DNA of 57,464 bases from Tepidamorphus sp. (GCA_028280885.1 JANQKY010000103.1:1-57464), one strand, 5' to 3'. Numbered from the stretch's first letter, positions 8,473-16,865 are shown. Translations and numbers: made by a program. Notes: generated by a model not told the origin, from the sequence alone.

Positions 8473-10119
8473 TCACTCCAGCTTCGGCCGCGCCCGGTCG
8501 ACGATGGCCCGCTCGTCGAGCCCGTCGGGCAGCAGGCCGAAGGCAAGGCCGTTGCCGTCCTCGAGCCGCGTCGCGCAGAACGCATCGGCGACATAGCCCG
8601 GCGCATGCTTGATCAGGAGCGCGCCCTGCAGGCCGAGTGCCAGCTCCATCGCCACCTGGCGAGCATCTGCCTCGGAAAACTTCTTATCGGCAATGCGTTG
8701 TTCCAGTTTATAGAGAAACTGATCAAAGCGAAGATCGACACCCCGGGCGCTCAGCATCTCGGCAAGCAGCACACCGACCGCGCCCGGCTCGCGAGCAATC
8801 GCGCGCAGCACGTCGAGCGCCATCACATTGCCGCTGCCCTCCCAGATGCCGTTCAGCGGCGCCTCGCGGTAGAGCCGCGCCATCTCGCCGGTCTCGACAT
8901 AGCCGTTGCCGCCATGCAGTTCGAGCGCCTCGGCGACCAGGGCGGGACAGCGCTTGCACAGCCAGAACTTGGCCACCGCGACCGCGATCCGCGAAAACGC
9001 CGCCTCGGCCGGATCGGTCGCGCTCTGATCGAAGGACCGGGCGACCCGCATCGCAAGCGCCGTGGCGGCCTCGGTCTCGATCGCCAGATCGGCGAGAACC
9101 CTGAGCATCGCCGGCTGGTCGATGAGCTTCTTCTGAAAGGCCACCCTGTGAGCGGCATGATGGGCGGCGCTGGCGAAGGCCGCCCGCATGATGCCGGCCG
9201 CCGAGATGCCGGTGTCGAGGCGGGTGTGGTGGACCATCTCGATGATGGTGCGGACGCCGCGCCCCGCCTCGCCAACCCGTTGCGCCCAGGTATCGCGGTA
9301 TTCGATCTCGCTCGACGCATTGGCCTTGTTGCCGAGCTTGTCCTTCAGGCGCTGGATCAGGAAGACGTTGCGGGCACCCTCCGGCGTCCAGCGCGGCACG
9401 AAGAAGCAGGTGAGGCCCTCATCGGTATTGGCGAGCGTCAGGAACCCGTCGCACATCGGCGCGGAGCAGAACCACTTGTGGCCTGTCAGCAGATAGGCCG
9501 AACCGCCGTCGATCGGCACGGCCTGCGTCGTGTTGGCGCGCACGTCGGAGCCGCCCTGCTTCTCCGTCATCGCCATGCCGATCGTCACGCCGGTCTTTTT
9601 CTCCGCCGGCAGGAAGCGCGGATCGTAGCGGTCGGACAGGATCCGAGGCTCCCAGAGGTCGGACAGATCGGGCTGCTGGCGCAGGGCGGGAACGGCGGCG
9701 AACGTCATGGTCACCGGGCACAGGATGCTGACCTCGGCGAAATTGTAGAGAAAATGCAGGCCGGCGCGCACGACATGGGCACCCGGACGGGGATCGGCGA
9801 AGGGCAGCGCGTGGATTCCTGAGCCGATCGCCTTGCCCAGGAGTTCGTGATAGGCGGGATGAAACGTTACCTCGTCGATCCGGTTGCCCTGACGGTCGAA
9901 GGTTTCGAGCACCGGCGTATAGGTGTTGGCGAGACGGGCGAGTTCGCGGGTTCGGGGACTTGCGACCCATTCGCCGAGCGTCACCAGCCGGTCCCGGCCC
10001 CAGCCGCCGCCCTCGCGATCGATCGCCTCGATCAGCGCGGCATCATGCAGGAAGGCGTTGAAGCCCGCGAGCGGCGGCACCTGATTGAAGACCTCGTGGG
10101 TCGCAGCCGGGTCGCGCAT
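8473..10119 (-). CDS. AidB-like acyl-CoA dehydrogenase
   Basis: This 548-aa flavoprotein belongs to the AidB branch of acyl-CoA dehydrogenases. AidB is induced by alkylation damage in E. coli, and related proteins often accompany leucine or fatty-acid degradation genes. The branch is recognised by the long N-terminal region (ATHEVFNQVPPLAGFNAF), the flavin segments MTEKQGGSDVRAN and LTGHKWFCSAPMCD, and LHGGNGYVETGEMARLYREAP, followed by a C-terminal helical domain that ordinary members lack. ATG at 10119 has GGAGG 5 nt upstream and is preferred over TTG at 10131. Co-localisation with ivd suggests an acyl-CoA role here rather than DNA repair. Confidence 0.9.
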   Translation of the reverse strand: MRDPAATHEVFNQVPPLAGFNAFLHDAALIEAIDREGGGWGRDRLVTLGEWVASPRTRELARLANTYTPVLETFDRQGNRIDEVTFHPAYHELLGKAIGSGIHALPFADPRPGAHVVRAGLHFLYNFAEVSILCPVTMTFAAVPALRQQPDLSDLWEPRILSDRYDPRFLPAEKKTGVTIGMAMTEKQGGSDVRANTTQAVPIDGGSAYLLTGHKWFCSAPMCDGFLTLANTDEGLTCFFVPRWTPEGARNVFLIQRLKDKLGNKANASSEIEYRDTWAQRVGEAGRGVRTIIEMVHHTRLDTGISAAGIMRAAFASAAHHAAHRVAFQKKLIDQPAMLRVLADLAIETEAATALAMRVARSFDQSATDPAEAAFSRIAVAVAKFWLCKRCPALVAEALELHGGNGYVETGEMARLYREAPLNGIWEGSGNVMALDVLRAIAREPGAVGVLLAEMLSARGVDLRFDQFLYKLEQRIADKKFSEADARQVAMELALGLQGALLIKHAPGYVADAFCATRLEDGNGLAFGLLPDGLDERAIVDRARPKLE

Positions 10120-10149
10120 CAGATCCTCCAATCGGCCTCGCCTTTGGTG

Positions 10150-10614
10150 TCAGACCGTCGCCGGGGCCGCCGCCCCATCGCTGTCGCGCCGCTTCAACAG
10201 GTGCGCCCGGATCGCGTCGTCGAAGCGGACCGACCTGCGCCTGTCCGTATCGATATGCACCCCGGTGACCCGGCAGGTCGCGGCAACGGCGCCGATCTCC
10301 TCCTCGATCATATCGTGCTCGAACACGATCTTGCGATCGCCGACCCCGACGAGCCGCGTCCGCGTATGGACGAGATCGCCTGCATTGAGCTCGCGAAGAT
10401 AGCGCACGACCATCTCGACGGCAGCCATGCCGCGGCGATTGTCCTGCAGATAGGCCCGCGTCATGCCGAGTTCGGCGAACAGGGCCCAGGTCGCGTTGTC
10501 GAACTTGCCGACATAGTGGCGCGCATTCATGTGCCCCATATGGTCGAGTTCCCACGGATAGACCGTGCCGCGATAGGTCAGCGTACCGGCCGTCGTGGCG
10601 TCCGCGTCAGTCAT
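10150..10614 (-). CDS. YbgC-like hotdog acyl-CoA thioesterase
   Basis: This 154-aa single hotdog-fold protein of the 4-hydroxybenzoyl-CoA thioesterase/YbgC type is predicted to hydrolyse acyl-CoA thioesters in the cytosol. The N-terminal YPWELDHMGHMNARHYVGKFDNA region carries the catalytic-loop acidic residue and HMN motif. ATG at 10614 has a GGAGG ribosome-binding site, and its first codons overlap the end of the preceding thioesterase gene by 8 bp, so the two are translationally coupled. It may release CoA when branched-chain acyl-CoAs accumulate. Confidence 0.88.
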   Translation of the reverse strand: MTDADATTAGTLTYRGTVYPWELDHMGHMNARHYVGKFDNATWALFAELGMTRAYLQDNRRGMAAVEMVVRYLRELNAGDLVHTRTRLVGVGDRKIVFEHDMIEEEIGAVAATCRVTGVHIDTDRRRSVRFDDAIRAHLLKRRDSDGAAAPATV

Positions 10615-11053
10615 CGAGCCCCTCCAGGCAGATCATCGAGTAGAGGCCCGTTGCGACATGCACCCGGTGCTCGCTCGTCAGGCCGTAGACATCGCTCTTG
10701 CAGACGGTGAGCGTGCGCCCCGGCTTGATCACCCGGCCGCAGGCAATGAGCCGGTCGCCCCGGCCCGGATTGAGCAGGTTCATCTTGAACTCGGTGGTGA
10801 GCACGCCGGTGCCGGGCGGAAACAGCGACAGCGCCGCATAGCCGGCGGCTGAATCGGCGATCGTCGTCGTCGCGCCGGCATGGAAGAAGCCGTGCTGCTG
10901 GGTCAGATCCGCGCGAAACGGCAGGATCAGGTCGACCGCGCCCGGCGCCATGTCGCCAAGTTCGACGCCAAGCGACACCATGAAGGCCTGGCGCGCCGCA
11001 CTCAGGCGCACGCGGGTCTGCCAGTCGGGATCGCGTGGCTCGAAGCTCTGCAT
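10607..11053 (-). CDS. PaaI-family hotdog thioesterase
   Basis: This 148-aa hotdog thioesterase of the PaaI group has the typical LTQQHGFFHAGATTTIADSAAGYAAL segment (about residues 51-76), in which HG..H.G precedes the active-site helix. PaaI-type enzymes hydrolyse aryl- or acyl-CoA and act as safety valves in CoA pathways. The start is one base after the MerR stop, and the end overlaps the next thioesterase start, so all three genes are read from one transcript. Confidence 0.88.
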   Translation of the reverse strand: MQSFEPRDPDWQTRVRLSAARQAFMVSLGVELGDMAPGAVDLILPFRADLTQQHGFFHAGATTTIADSAAGYAALSLFPPGTGVLTTEFKMNLLNPGRGDRLIACGRVIKPGRTLTVCKSDVYGLTSEHRVHVATGLYSMICLEGLDD

Positions 11054-11054
11054 G

Positions 11055-11438
11055 TCACCTGCCCCCGAGATCCGACAGGCGCGACCGGCAGCCGGCCTCG
11101 ACAGTGTCCAGTTCCCGCAGGGTCTCGTCGATATCGGCGCGCTTGGCTTCCAGCTCGGCGCGGCGCTTCCCGATCTTGCCGATCAAAAGCCGCAACTGGC
11201 CGCGCTCACCGGGCGGAGCGTCATACATGCCGACGATCTCGCGGATTTCGGCAAGCGAGAACCCGAGCCGCTTGCCGCGCAATATGAGCTTGAGCCGCGT
11301 CCGGTCGGTCGGCCGATAGAGCCGCGTCCGGCCGCGCCGGAGCGGCTCGATCAGGCCCTGCTGCTCATAGAAACGCAGCGTGCGGGTCGTGACGTCGAAC
11401 TCCCTGGTCAGATCGGTGATCGTGTAAAGCGCCCGGAT
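11055..11438 (-). CDS. MerR-family regulator of the ivd operon, apparent ATC start
   Basis: This 127-residue regulator (counting ATC as start) has an N-terminal winged HTH beginning YTITDLTREFDVTTRTLRFY, the recognition wing RRGRTRLYRPTD, and the RLKLILRGKRLGFSLAEIRE segment typical of LiuR-like MerR proteins, followed by a coiled-coil dimer helix. LiuR-type regulators repress leucine/isovalerate degradation genes in proteobacteria, matching the genes downstream. No in-frame ATG, GTG or TTG exists between the upstream stop at 11487-11489 and a TTG at 11282 that would delete the HTH. ATC at 11436-11438 fits the family N-terminus and has GGGAGG 5 nt upstream. CTG at 11411 is less suitable because it lies within the HTH. 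Confidence 0.85.
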   Translation of the reverse strand: MRALYTITDLTREFDVTTRTLRFYEQQGLIEPLRRGRTRLYRPTDRTRLKLILRGKRLGFSLAEIREIVGMYDAPPGERGQLRLLIGKIGKRRAELEAKRADIDETLRELDTVEAGCRSRLSDLGGR

Positions 11439-11474
11439 CGCAACCTCCCTCGGTCGAGCTGATATTTTCTTACT

Positions 11475-11490
11475 TTGACGTAAAAGTCAA
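11475..11490. promoter_or_regulatory. Candidate MerR/LiuR-like operator, 16-bp dyad
   Basis: TTGACGTAAAAGTCAA is an imperfect palindrome with five perfect outer base pairs. It lies 37-52 bp upstream of the MerR ATC codon, in an AT-rich stretch. Read toward the gene, it begins with TTGACT, which could itself be a -35 box. An ACGT core with AT-rich flanks resembles the operators described for LiuR-type MerR regulators as I recall them. Autoregulation of the whole operon would follow. Confidence 0.5.
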
Positions 11491-11501
11491 TTATTTCTGA
11501 T

Positions 11502-11507
11502 ATTATA
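11502..11507 (-). promoter_or_regulatory. Candidate -10 box for the MerR-ivd operon
   Basis: The minus strand reads a perfect TATAAT here, with a poor -35 match (TGTCCA) 17 bp upstream at 11525-11530. Transcription from it would begin near 11495 and place the 16-bp dyad just downstream of the start site, a repressor position. An alternative promoter uses TTGACT at 11485-11490 as -35, but no good -10 follows it. Confidence 0.35.
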
Positions 11508-11615
11508 TATATTTCAATATATTATGGACATTCATCAAACACACTGACACAATCAGCGGATCGTCCAGTCGCTACGCTGAGCGAAGTCGTCGCAGCGGTA
11601 ACATACTCTTCGGCC

Positions 11616-11701
11616 GTCATGCCCGGGCTTGTCCCGGCAATCCATGAACACCTCCGCTGGCGATGGTGTTCATGGGTCCCCGGAACACGTCCGGGGATGA
11701 C
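11616..11701. repeat. Long imperfect inverted repeat, first unit
   Basis: The unit opens GTCATGCCCGGG and closes CCGGGGATGAC. Its core is the perfect 11-bp pair CCATGAACACC (11642-11652) and GGTGTTCATGG (11665-11675) around a 12-nt loop. GTCATGCCCGGGCTTGTCCC-type sequences are a common class of dispersed intergenic palindromes in alphaproteobacterial genomes. No gene is seen in this stretch. Confidence 0.75.
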
Positions 11702-11819
11702 CTCCGAGGGGGTGGTCAGGCCGAAAACCAAAGCCCAGTCCCCACTGAACCGGACAGGAGTGGAACACGTCCGGCAATGACGTCAGAATGGCTGGCGGCA
11801 GGACACCACCCTCTCCCTC

Positions 11820-11953
11820 GTCATCCCGGAAGTCGCGACAGCGACTATCCGGGATCGGGGAACCCGGACGGTTCGGGGTTCGCTCGGCCTCGGCATCCAG
11901 CACCGACACGGGCTCTCCGATCCCGGCTCGCGCTGACGCTTGGCCGGGATGAC
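11820..11953. repeat. Nested inverted repeat, second unit
   Basis: The outer arms GTCATCCCGG (11820-11829) and CCGGGATGAC (11944-11953) are perfect inverted copies. Inside the left arm, ATCCCGGA with AGTCGC (11823-11836) pairs with GCGACT and TCCGGGAT (11841-11855) as a near-perfect hairpin with a GACA loop. Together with the unit at 11616-11701 and degenerate copies of AACCAAAGCC...CCGGACAG near 11722 and 12072, this fills the 700-bp space between the regulator and the kinase genes. I see no gene in it. Confidence 0.75.
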
Positions 11954-12130
11954 GAATGAGAGGCAGAGGCTCGCATTCCCGACGCGGTGTTTTACGGCCT
12001 CGTCCCCACAATTCCTGAAGACAGTTACCGGACCAGATCGGAGATGACTGTCGAGTGGATGGGCAAACTGAGAACCAAAGCCTGCAACCGTCAAACCGGA
12101 CAGCAGTCGGGGCGGAAATCCAACCGGAAC

Positions 12131-12158
12131 AGCCACCGAAACCGACACGCCGGTGGCT
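12131..12158 (-). terminator. Hairpin after the hybrid kinase gene
   Basis: AGCCACCG (12131-12138) and CGGTGGCT (12151-12158) form a perfect 8-bp stem with a 12-nt loop, 14 bp past the kinase stop codon. There is no T-run, so it may stabilise the 3' end or assist termination rather than be a classical intrinsic terminator. Confidence 0.4.
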
Positions 12159-12171
12159 GCGCAGATTCCGA

Positions 12172-15100
12172 CTATGCCGCCGGTAGCGAAACGAAGAACG
12201 TCGTGCCCTTGCCGGTCGCGGTTTCGAACCGGATCGTGCCGCCATGCGCCTCGATCGTGCTCTTCACCAGCGCCATGCCGAGGCCGGTGCCACCCGCCTT
12301 GCCATGGGTGACGAAGGGATCGAAAACGGTGTCGCGGATCTCTTCGGGGATGCCCGGCCCGGTGTCCGTCAGCGAGAACTCGATCCGGCCCTTCTCCCGC
12401 CGCACGCCGAGACTGAAGCGACCGCCCGCAGTCAGGGCATCGGCCGCATTGCCGGCAATGTTGGTGAAGGCGCGGACCATCCGACTGACGTCGATCGACA
12501 CCAGGGCGCCTGGTGGATCGGCGATCGTCACGTCCAGTCCCTTCCGGTCGAACAGCGGCGCGATCGCCGCCTTCACCTCGCCCAGGAAGGCTGCGACCGA
12601 AACATCCTCACGGTTGAGGCTTATCTGGCCACGGGAATATTCGAGGATCTCGTAGGCCATCGAACTGATCCGGTCGGCTTCCCAGGCGATCGTCGTTGCG
12701 AACCCGGCCGCCTCGTCGCGATCCTCGATATCGTCCTCGGCCAGCATTTCGGCATAGCCCTTGATGACGCCGATCGAATTCTTGAAATCGTGGACGATTC
12801 CCGCCGCCATCTGGCCGATCGCGGCAAGCTTTTCCTGCCGCAAGGCTTCCGACTGGATTTGCGTGAGCCTGGCGTGAGTACCGACCCGGGCAAGCAGTTC
12901 GGGGCCCGAAACGGGCTTGGTGATGTAGTCGTTCCCGCCGCTTTCAAACCCCGCGACCAGGTCGTCCGCACGGTCCTTTGCCGACAGGAAGATGATCGGC
13001 AGGTTAGACTGGTCGGCCTTCGTGCGAACCCTGCGGCACACCTCATAGCCGTTCAGCCGGGGCATCATGATGTCGAGCAGAATGAGATCCGGATGGTGGT
13101 CGTCGAGTATCTCCAGAGCCCGCACGCCGTCTTCGGCCTCGATCACGTCATAGGCTTCGAGGCTGAGGAAATTCGCAACGACATGCCTGTTGATCTCGTC
13201 ATCATCGACGACCAGCACCGATGTCCCGTTCTTCGTTTTCTCAACCACGCCCGATCCGTTTGACCGGTCCAGCGGCGCGAGTGCGACAACCTCGTCGCCT
13301 GCGTGGCGATGTCCGTTGGATCCGGCTGGTGCAGCGCTGACGCCCGCCGCAGGGCGAGACCGGCGAAAGCCGCCCCGCCCCCTGGCCACCTCCTTGCCGT
13401 CGACGGCCGCCTTCGGCCATTCAACGTAGAATCGGCTGCCCTCCCCCAGCTCGGATTCGACCCAGACCCGGCCGCCATGCAATTCCACCAGGCTGCGCGT
13501 GATCGACAGGCCCAGACCCGTTCCGCCGAATGCCCGCTCCGTGGACGCATCGACCTGCTCGAAGGAATTGAAGATTGCTTCGCGACGGTCTTCCGGAATG
13601 CCGATGCCGGTATCCTCGACGACGACAACGACGCTGTCGCCGGCGTCCTCGGCCTTGACGACGATATGGCCGCTCGCGGTGAATTTGATGGCATTGCCGA
13701 CAAGGTTCTGAAGGACCTGCTGAAGCCGGTTCTCATCGGCGTCAAGCAGCGGCAGGTCGACGGGAACGGCGTTCTGCAGCCGTACCGGCTTGGCGCCGAT
13801 CAGCGGGCGCGACAGATGCAGGACGACATCGACAGCCTCGTGCAGGTCGACGGCGGTGCGCGACAGGGCGAGATCCCGATTGCGCAGCTTGGCTGAATCC
13901 AGGATGTCGTTGACCAGGCTCGACAGGCGGCGCCCGCTCTTGGAGATCATGTCGAGCGTCCGCTTGACCTCCCGGTTCAGCGTCCCGTGCGCACCGGCCA
14001 GGAGCGAGTCGGTCAGCCCGATAATCCCGTTCAACGGGGTGCGCAGCTCGTGGGACGTGTTGGCCAGGAACTGATCCTTGAGCTTGTCCAGCCGTTGCAG
14101 GCGCTCGTTGTTTACCGACAGCTCCTGCGACAGCGCTTCGACCTGATTGAACGAGCGGGACAGGCGCTGCGACAGCAGCAATGCCTGGAGGGCGACGAAG
14201 AACAGGAAACCGAATGGCAGAAGGTTCGGCGACGACGTGAATTGGCCGAAATTCAGCACCGCACCAATCGAAGACGCCGTAAAGCCGACCCAGGCAACAA
14301 GAAAAAGCACACCACCACTGCGCCGGCGAGTGACCGCAAGGCAGCCGACATAGGCGCCGTAGCACACGAAACAAAGCGTCACAATCAATGCCGGTATAAC
14401 GGATAACGTTGCCAAATGAAACGGCAGCCCAACCATAGCACTGAAGATGATCATTATGCTCAGCACAAGAATCAGTATTTTTCTAGAAAACTCTTTTGGA
14501 TACAGGGAATATACATACAACGCGCTGAATATAATAACTGAGTAGGCGCTTAGCGTCCCGATTCTAATCGTCAGCCAGTAATAATCCTCTCCCAGAGTAT
14601 CATGTAAAATCGGATACCATGAAGTCGTTAGCCGACCTAAGAAGCAAAAGCAGAGAATCGCAAACCACAGATTGGTTCTGTCTCCCGGACGGAAGGCAAA
14701 GAGACCGACGTGATAAACGAATAGAATGGTCAGAACGCCGCCAAGGAACCATATCAGCCGATCCTGGGATACGACTATCTCCGCCAATTTGTCCGCGGAC
14801 CCGAGAAACACCTTTCCCCGCATTCCGCCGCCCATCCAAAATCGGAAGTTGGAAAGCGGCATCGCGATGCGGAGGGTTTCGGCGCCGTCGGGCAGTGCGA
14901 TCAAGCGGCTTGCTATTGCCGGGCGTTCAGCCTCCCGGGACGTACCGACCTGACCGATATCATCCAGCACCTGGCCGTTCACCTCTATACGGTAGGCTGA
15001 GAATGTATGGCGCAACTGCAGAGCCAGTCCCCGCGAGGGTTCCGGCAGTTCGACTGTGAACAGCAACGTGCCGAAGCCGAAACGCGGCATCCTGCCATCG

Positions 15101-15429
15101 GGCAACGGCGTGCCGGTCCAATAGCCCGGAAACCGAACCGCCACGTCCGTGCCGGTCTCGAAGGCGTCCTGAAGGGCGTCGCCGGTCAGGATCCGGTTCG
15201 GGTGGAACTGCCAGCTGTCCAGCGACACCAGGCCGTCGCGGCTGAAATCCCAGCCGCTGTCGCGAAGGTCGAGCAGCCCGGTCGCCTGGGTCGGCTCCGT
15301 GGCGGCGGCCGAACCGGCCTCCTCAGCCCGCGCCCGGTCGCCGGCGAGCGCGACAAGGATAAGGACGGCGCACCCAATTCGCGCAAAAGCTGCGGCCGAA
15401 CAGACGCGTAGAGCGCTAAGATACCGCAT
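12172..15429 (-). CDS. 7TM-DISM hybrid sensor kinase: kinase-receiver-kinase
   Basis: This 1085-aa inner-membrane signalling protein has, in order: a signal peptide (1-35, cleavage near ARAEEA); a periplasmic 7TMR-DISM extracellular domain (about 50-210), probably a ligand-binding jelly roll; seven helices (about 222-420); a short coiled coil; HisKA with His460 in TSHELRTPLNG; HATPase with N, DTGIGIP and GGTGLGLSI boxes (565-670); a linker; a receiver with Asp786 in DLILLDIMMP and Lys838 in TKPV; and a second kinase with His880 in GIVHDFKNS and its own DTGPGIP and GGTGLGMALV boxes. No output domain or neighbouring response regulator is present. The gene stands alone between repeats and a quinone reductase gene. 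Confidence 0.93.
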   Translation of the reverse strand: MRYLSALRVCSAAAFARIGCAVLILVALAGDRARAEEAGSAAATEPTQATGLLDLRDSGWDFSRDGLVSLDSWQFHPNRILTGDALQDAFETGTDVAVRFPGYWTGTPLPDGRMPRFGFGTLLFTVELPEPSRGLALQLRHTFSAYRIEVNGQVLDDIGQVGTSREAERPAIASRLIALPDGAETLRIAMPLSNFRFWMGGGMRGKVFLGSADKLAEIVVSQDRLIWFLGGVLTILFVYHVGLFAFRPGDRTNLWFAILCFCFLGRLTTSWYPILHDTLGEDYYWLTIRIGTLSAYSVIIFSALYVYSLYPKEFSRKILILVLSIMIIFSAMVGLPFHLATLSVIPALIVTLCFVCYGAYVGCLAVTRRRSGGVLFLVAWVGFTASSIGAVLNFGQFTSSPNLLPFGFLFFVALQALLLSQRLSRSFNQVEALSQELSVNNERLQRLDKLKDQFLANTSHELRTPLNGIIGLTDSLLAGAHGTLNREVKRTLDMISKSGRRLSSLVNDILDSAKLRNRDLALSRTAVDLHEAVDVVLHLSRPLIGAKPVRLQNAVPVDLPLLDADENRLQQVLQNLVGNAIKFTASGHIVVKAEDAGDSVVVVVEDTGIGIPEDRREAIFNSFEQVDASTERAFGGTGLGLSITRSLVELHGGRVWVESELGEGSRFYVEWPKAAVDGKEVARGRGGFRRSRPAAGVSAAPAGSNGHRHAGDEVVALAPLDRSNGSGVVEKTKNGTSVLVVDDDEINRHVVANFLSLEAYDVIEAEDGVRALEILDDHHPDLILLDIMMPRLNGYEVCRRVRTKADQSNLPIIFLSAKDRADDLVAGFESGGNDYITKPVSGPELLARVGTHARLTQIQSEALRQEKLAAIGQMAAGIVHDFKNSIGVIKGYAEMLAEDDIEDRDEAAGFATTIAWEADRISSMAYEILEYSRGQISLNREDVSVAAFLGEVKAAIAPLFDRKGLDVTIADPPGALVSIDVSRMVRAFTNIAGNAADALTAGGRFSLGVRREKGRIEFSLTDTGPGIPEEIRDTVFDPFVTHGKAGGTGLGMALVKSTIEAHGGTIRFETATGKGTTFFVSLPAA

Positions 15430-15495
15430 TCAATTCGCAAGCCTTCTATATGGCTGCGCGCTTCAAAATCGTCGTGTCAATAACCCGGTCACAGC

Positions 15496-15517
15496 CCTGA
15501 AAAACAAATATTTCAGG
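15496..15517. promoter_or_regulatory. Inverted repeat upstream of the hybrid kinase gene
   Basis: CCTGAAA (15496-15502) and TTTCAGG (15511-15517) are perfect inverted arms with an 8-nt AT-rich spacer, 67-88 bp upstream of the kinase start. A TTGACA hexamer on the minus strand (15475-15480) lies between it and the gene, but the nearest -10-like TATAGA is 24 bp away. This could be a regulator site. Evidence is only positional. Confidence 0.3.
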
Positions 15518-15632
15518 ACGTTAACATACTTTTTTGGCGCCAATCAAACAAAGGTCCGGCCCTGCCCGAGCCAAGAGGACAGGCGGACGCCTCGCGTTCA
15601 GCGCCCGCCATATTCATGGTGCTCAACAGATC

Positions 15633-16607
15633 TTAAGGCACCAGTATCGTCGCGCCGGTCGTCTTGCGGCCCTCAAGATCGCGATGCGCCTGGGCGGCAT
15701 CTTTCAGGGCGTATCTCTGGTTGATGTTGATCTTGACCACGCCTTTCGCAACGACATCGAACAGCTCCGCCGCCGTCGCGACCAGATCCTCGCGGCTTGC
15801 CACATAGGCGAACAGGGTCGGACGGGTCGCAAACAGCGACCCCTTCGCCGCCAGGATCGACAGGTCGATCGGGCCGATCGGACCGGAGGACTGGCCGAAC
15901 AGGGCCCAGGTGCCAAGCGGCTTCAGGCAGTCAAGCGAGCCGGGATAAGTGTCCTTGGCAACCGAATCGTAGACCGCCGCCACGCCCTCGCCGCCGGTGA
16001 TCTCGCTGACGCGCTCGACGAAATCCTCGGTGCGGTAGTTGATGGTGTGGTGCGCCCCGTGGGCGCGGGCAAGCGCCGCCTTCTCCTCGGACCCGACCGT
16101 GCCGATCACCGTTGCGCCAAGGGTGTTCGCCCATTGGCAGGCGATCAGCCCGACGCCGCCGGCCGCGGCATGGATCAGGATCGTGTCGCCGGGCTGGACA
16201 CGGTAGGTGCGGCGCAGGAGGTACTGGGCGGTCATGCCTTTCAGCATCATCGCGGCGGCCGTTTCGTAGGAGACGTCATCGGGGATCGCGACCAGACGGT
16301 CCGCCGGCAGCACCCGCTCCTCGGCATAGGCGCCGGTCGCCGAGGAATAGGCGACCCGGTCACCGACGGCGACCTCGCTGACGCCCGGGCCGACGGCGAC
16401 GACGTCGCCGGCGCCCTCGCTGCCCGGCGTGAACGGCATGGAGGGCGCGGGATAGAGGCCGGTGCGGAAATAGGTATCGAGGAAATTCAGGCCGATCGCC
16501 TTGTGCCGGACCAGCGCCTCGCCCGGACCGGGCTCGGGCTGGGCGATATCGCTCCAGGTCAGAACCTCCGGGCCGCCATGTTCGTTCACAACGATCGCAT
16601 TCACCAT
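15633..16607 (-). CDS. qor: NADPH:quinone oxidoreductase, zeta-crystallin type
   Basis: This 324-aa medium-chain reductase has the length and full domain order of bacterial Qor: an N-terminal GroES-like domain starting MVNAIVVNEHGGPEVLTW and a Rossmann domain with the NADPH motif AAAGGVGLIACQWANTLGA. Zinc-binding cysteines of alcohol dehydrogenases are absent, as expected. It reduces quinones or reactive enals in the cytosol. The frame continues upstream to 16631, but the internal ATG at 16607 matches family N-termini. It is divergent from the binding-protein gene at 16866. Confidence 0.92.
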   Translation of the reverse strand: MVNAIVVNEHGGPEVLTWSDIAQPEPGPGEALVRHKAIGLNFLDTYFRTGLYPAPSMPFTPGSEGAGDVVAVGPGVSEVAVGDRVAYSSATGAYAEERVLPADRLVAIPDDVSYETAAAMMLKGMTAQYLLRRTYRVQPGDTILIHAAAGGVGLIACQWANTLGATVIGTVGSEEKAALARAHGAHHTINYRTEDFVERVSEITGGEGVAAVYDSVAKDTYPGSLDCLKPLGTWALFGQSSGPIGPIDLSILAAKGSLFATRPTLFAYVASREDLVATAAELFDVVAKGVVKININQRYALKDAAQAHRDLEGRKTTGATILVP

Positions 16608-16865
16608 GTCTCGCCTCTCCGTTTCGGCCACTCCGGCTCAACCGTAGCAGCAGATCTCCACGCCCGGAAGAAGTTCGACCGCCGGCCGCACAGATCGCAC
16701 CGCGCGGTCGCAGACCCTCGCCAGCGACCGCAGATGCGCTATACTAACCAGAATGAGGCCTGCACTTATCATATTAACTAATTTTCAGACAAACCATTCT
16801 CGCGTATCGAACCCTATAAAACCCAGCGTCCCGTGTTCACTCATCTGCGTTAAAGAAAACGAACA

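Noticed and set aside
11616..11953. Insertion sequence remnant
   Set aside because: No transposase fragment or target-site duplication is visible. Dispersed palindromes explain it better.
11522..11959. Short open frames in the palindrome block
   Set aside because: They overlap inverted repeats and have no ribosome-binding site or protein-like composition.
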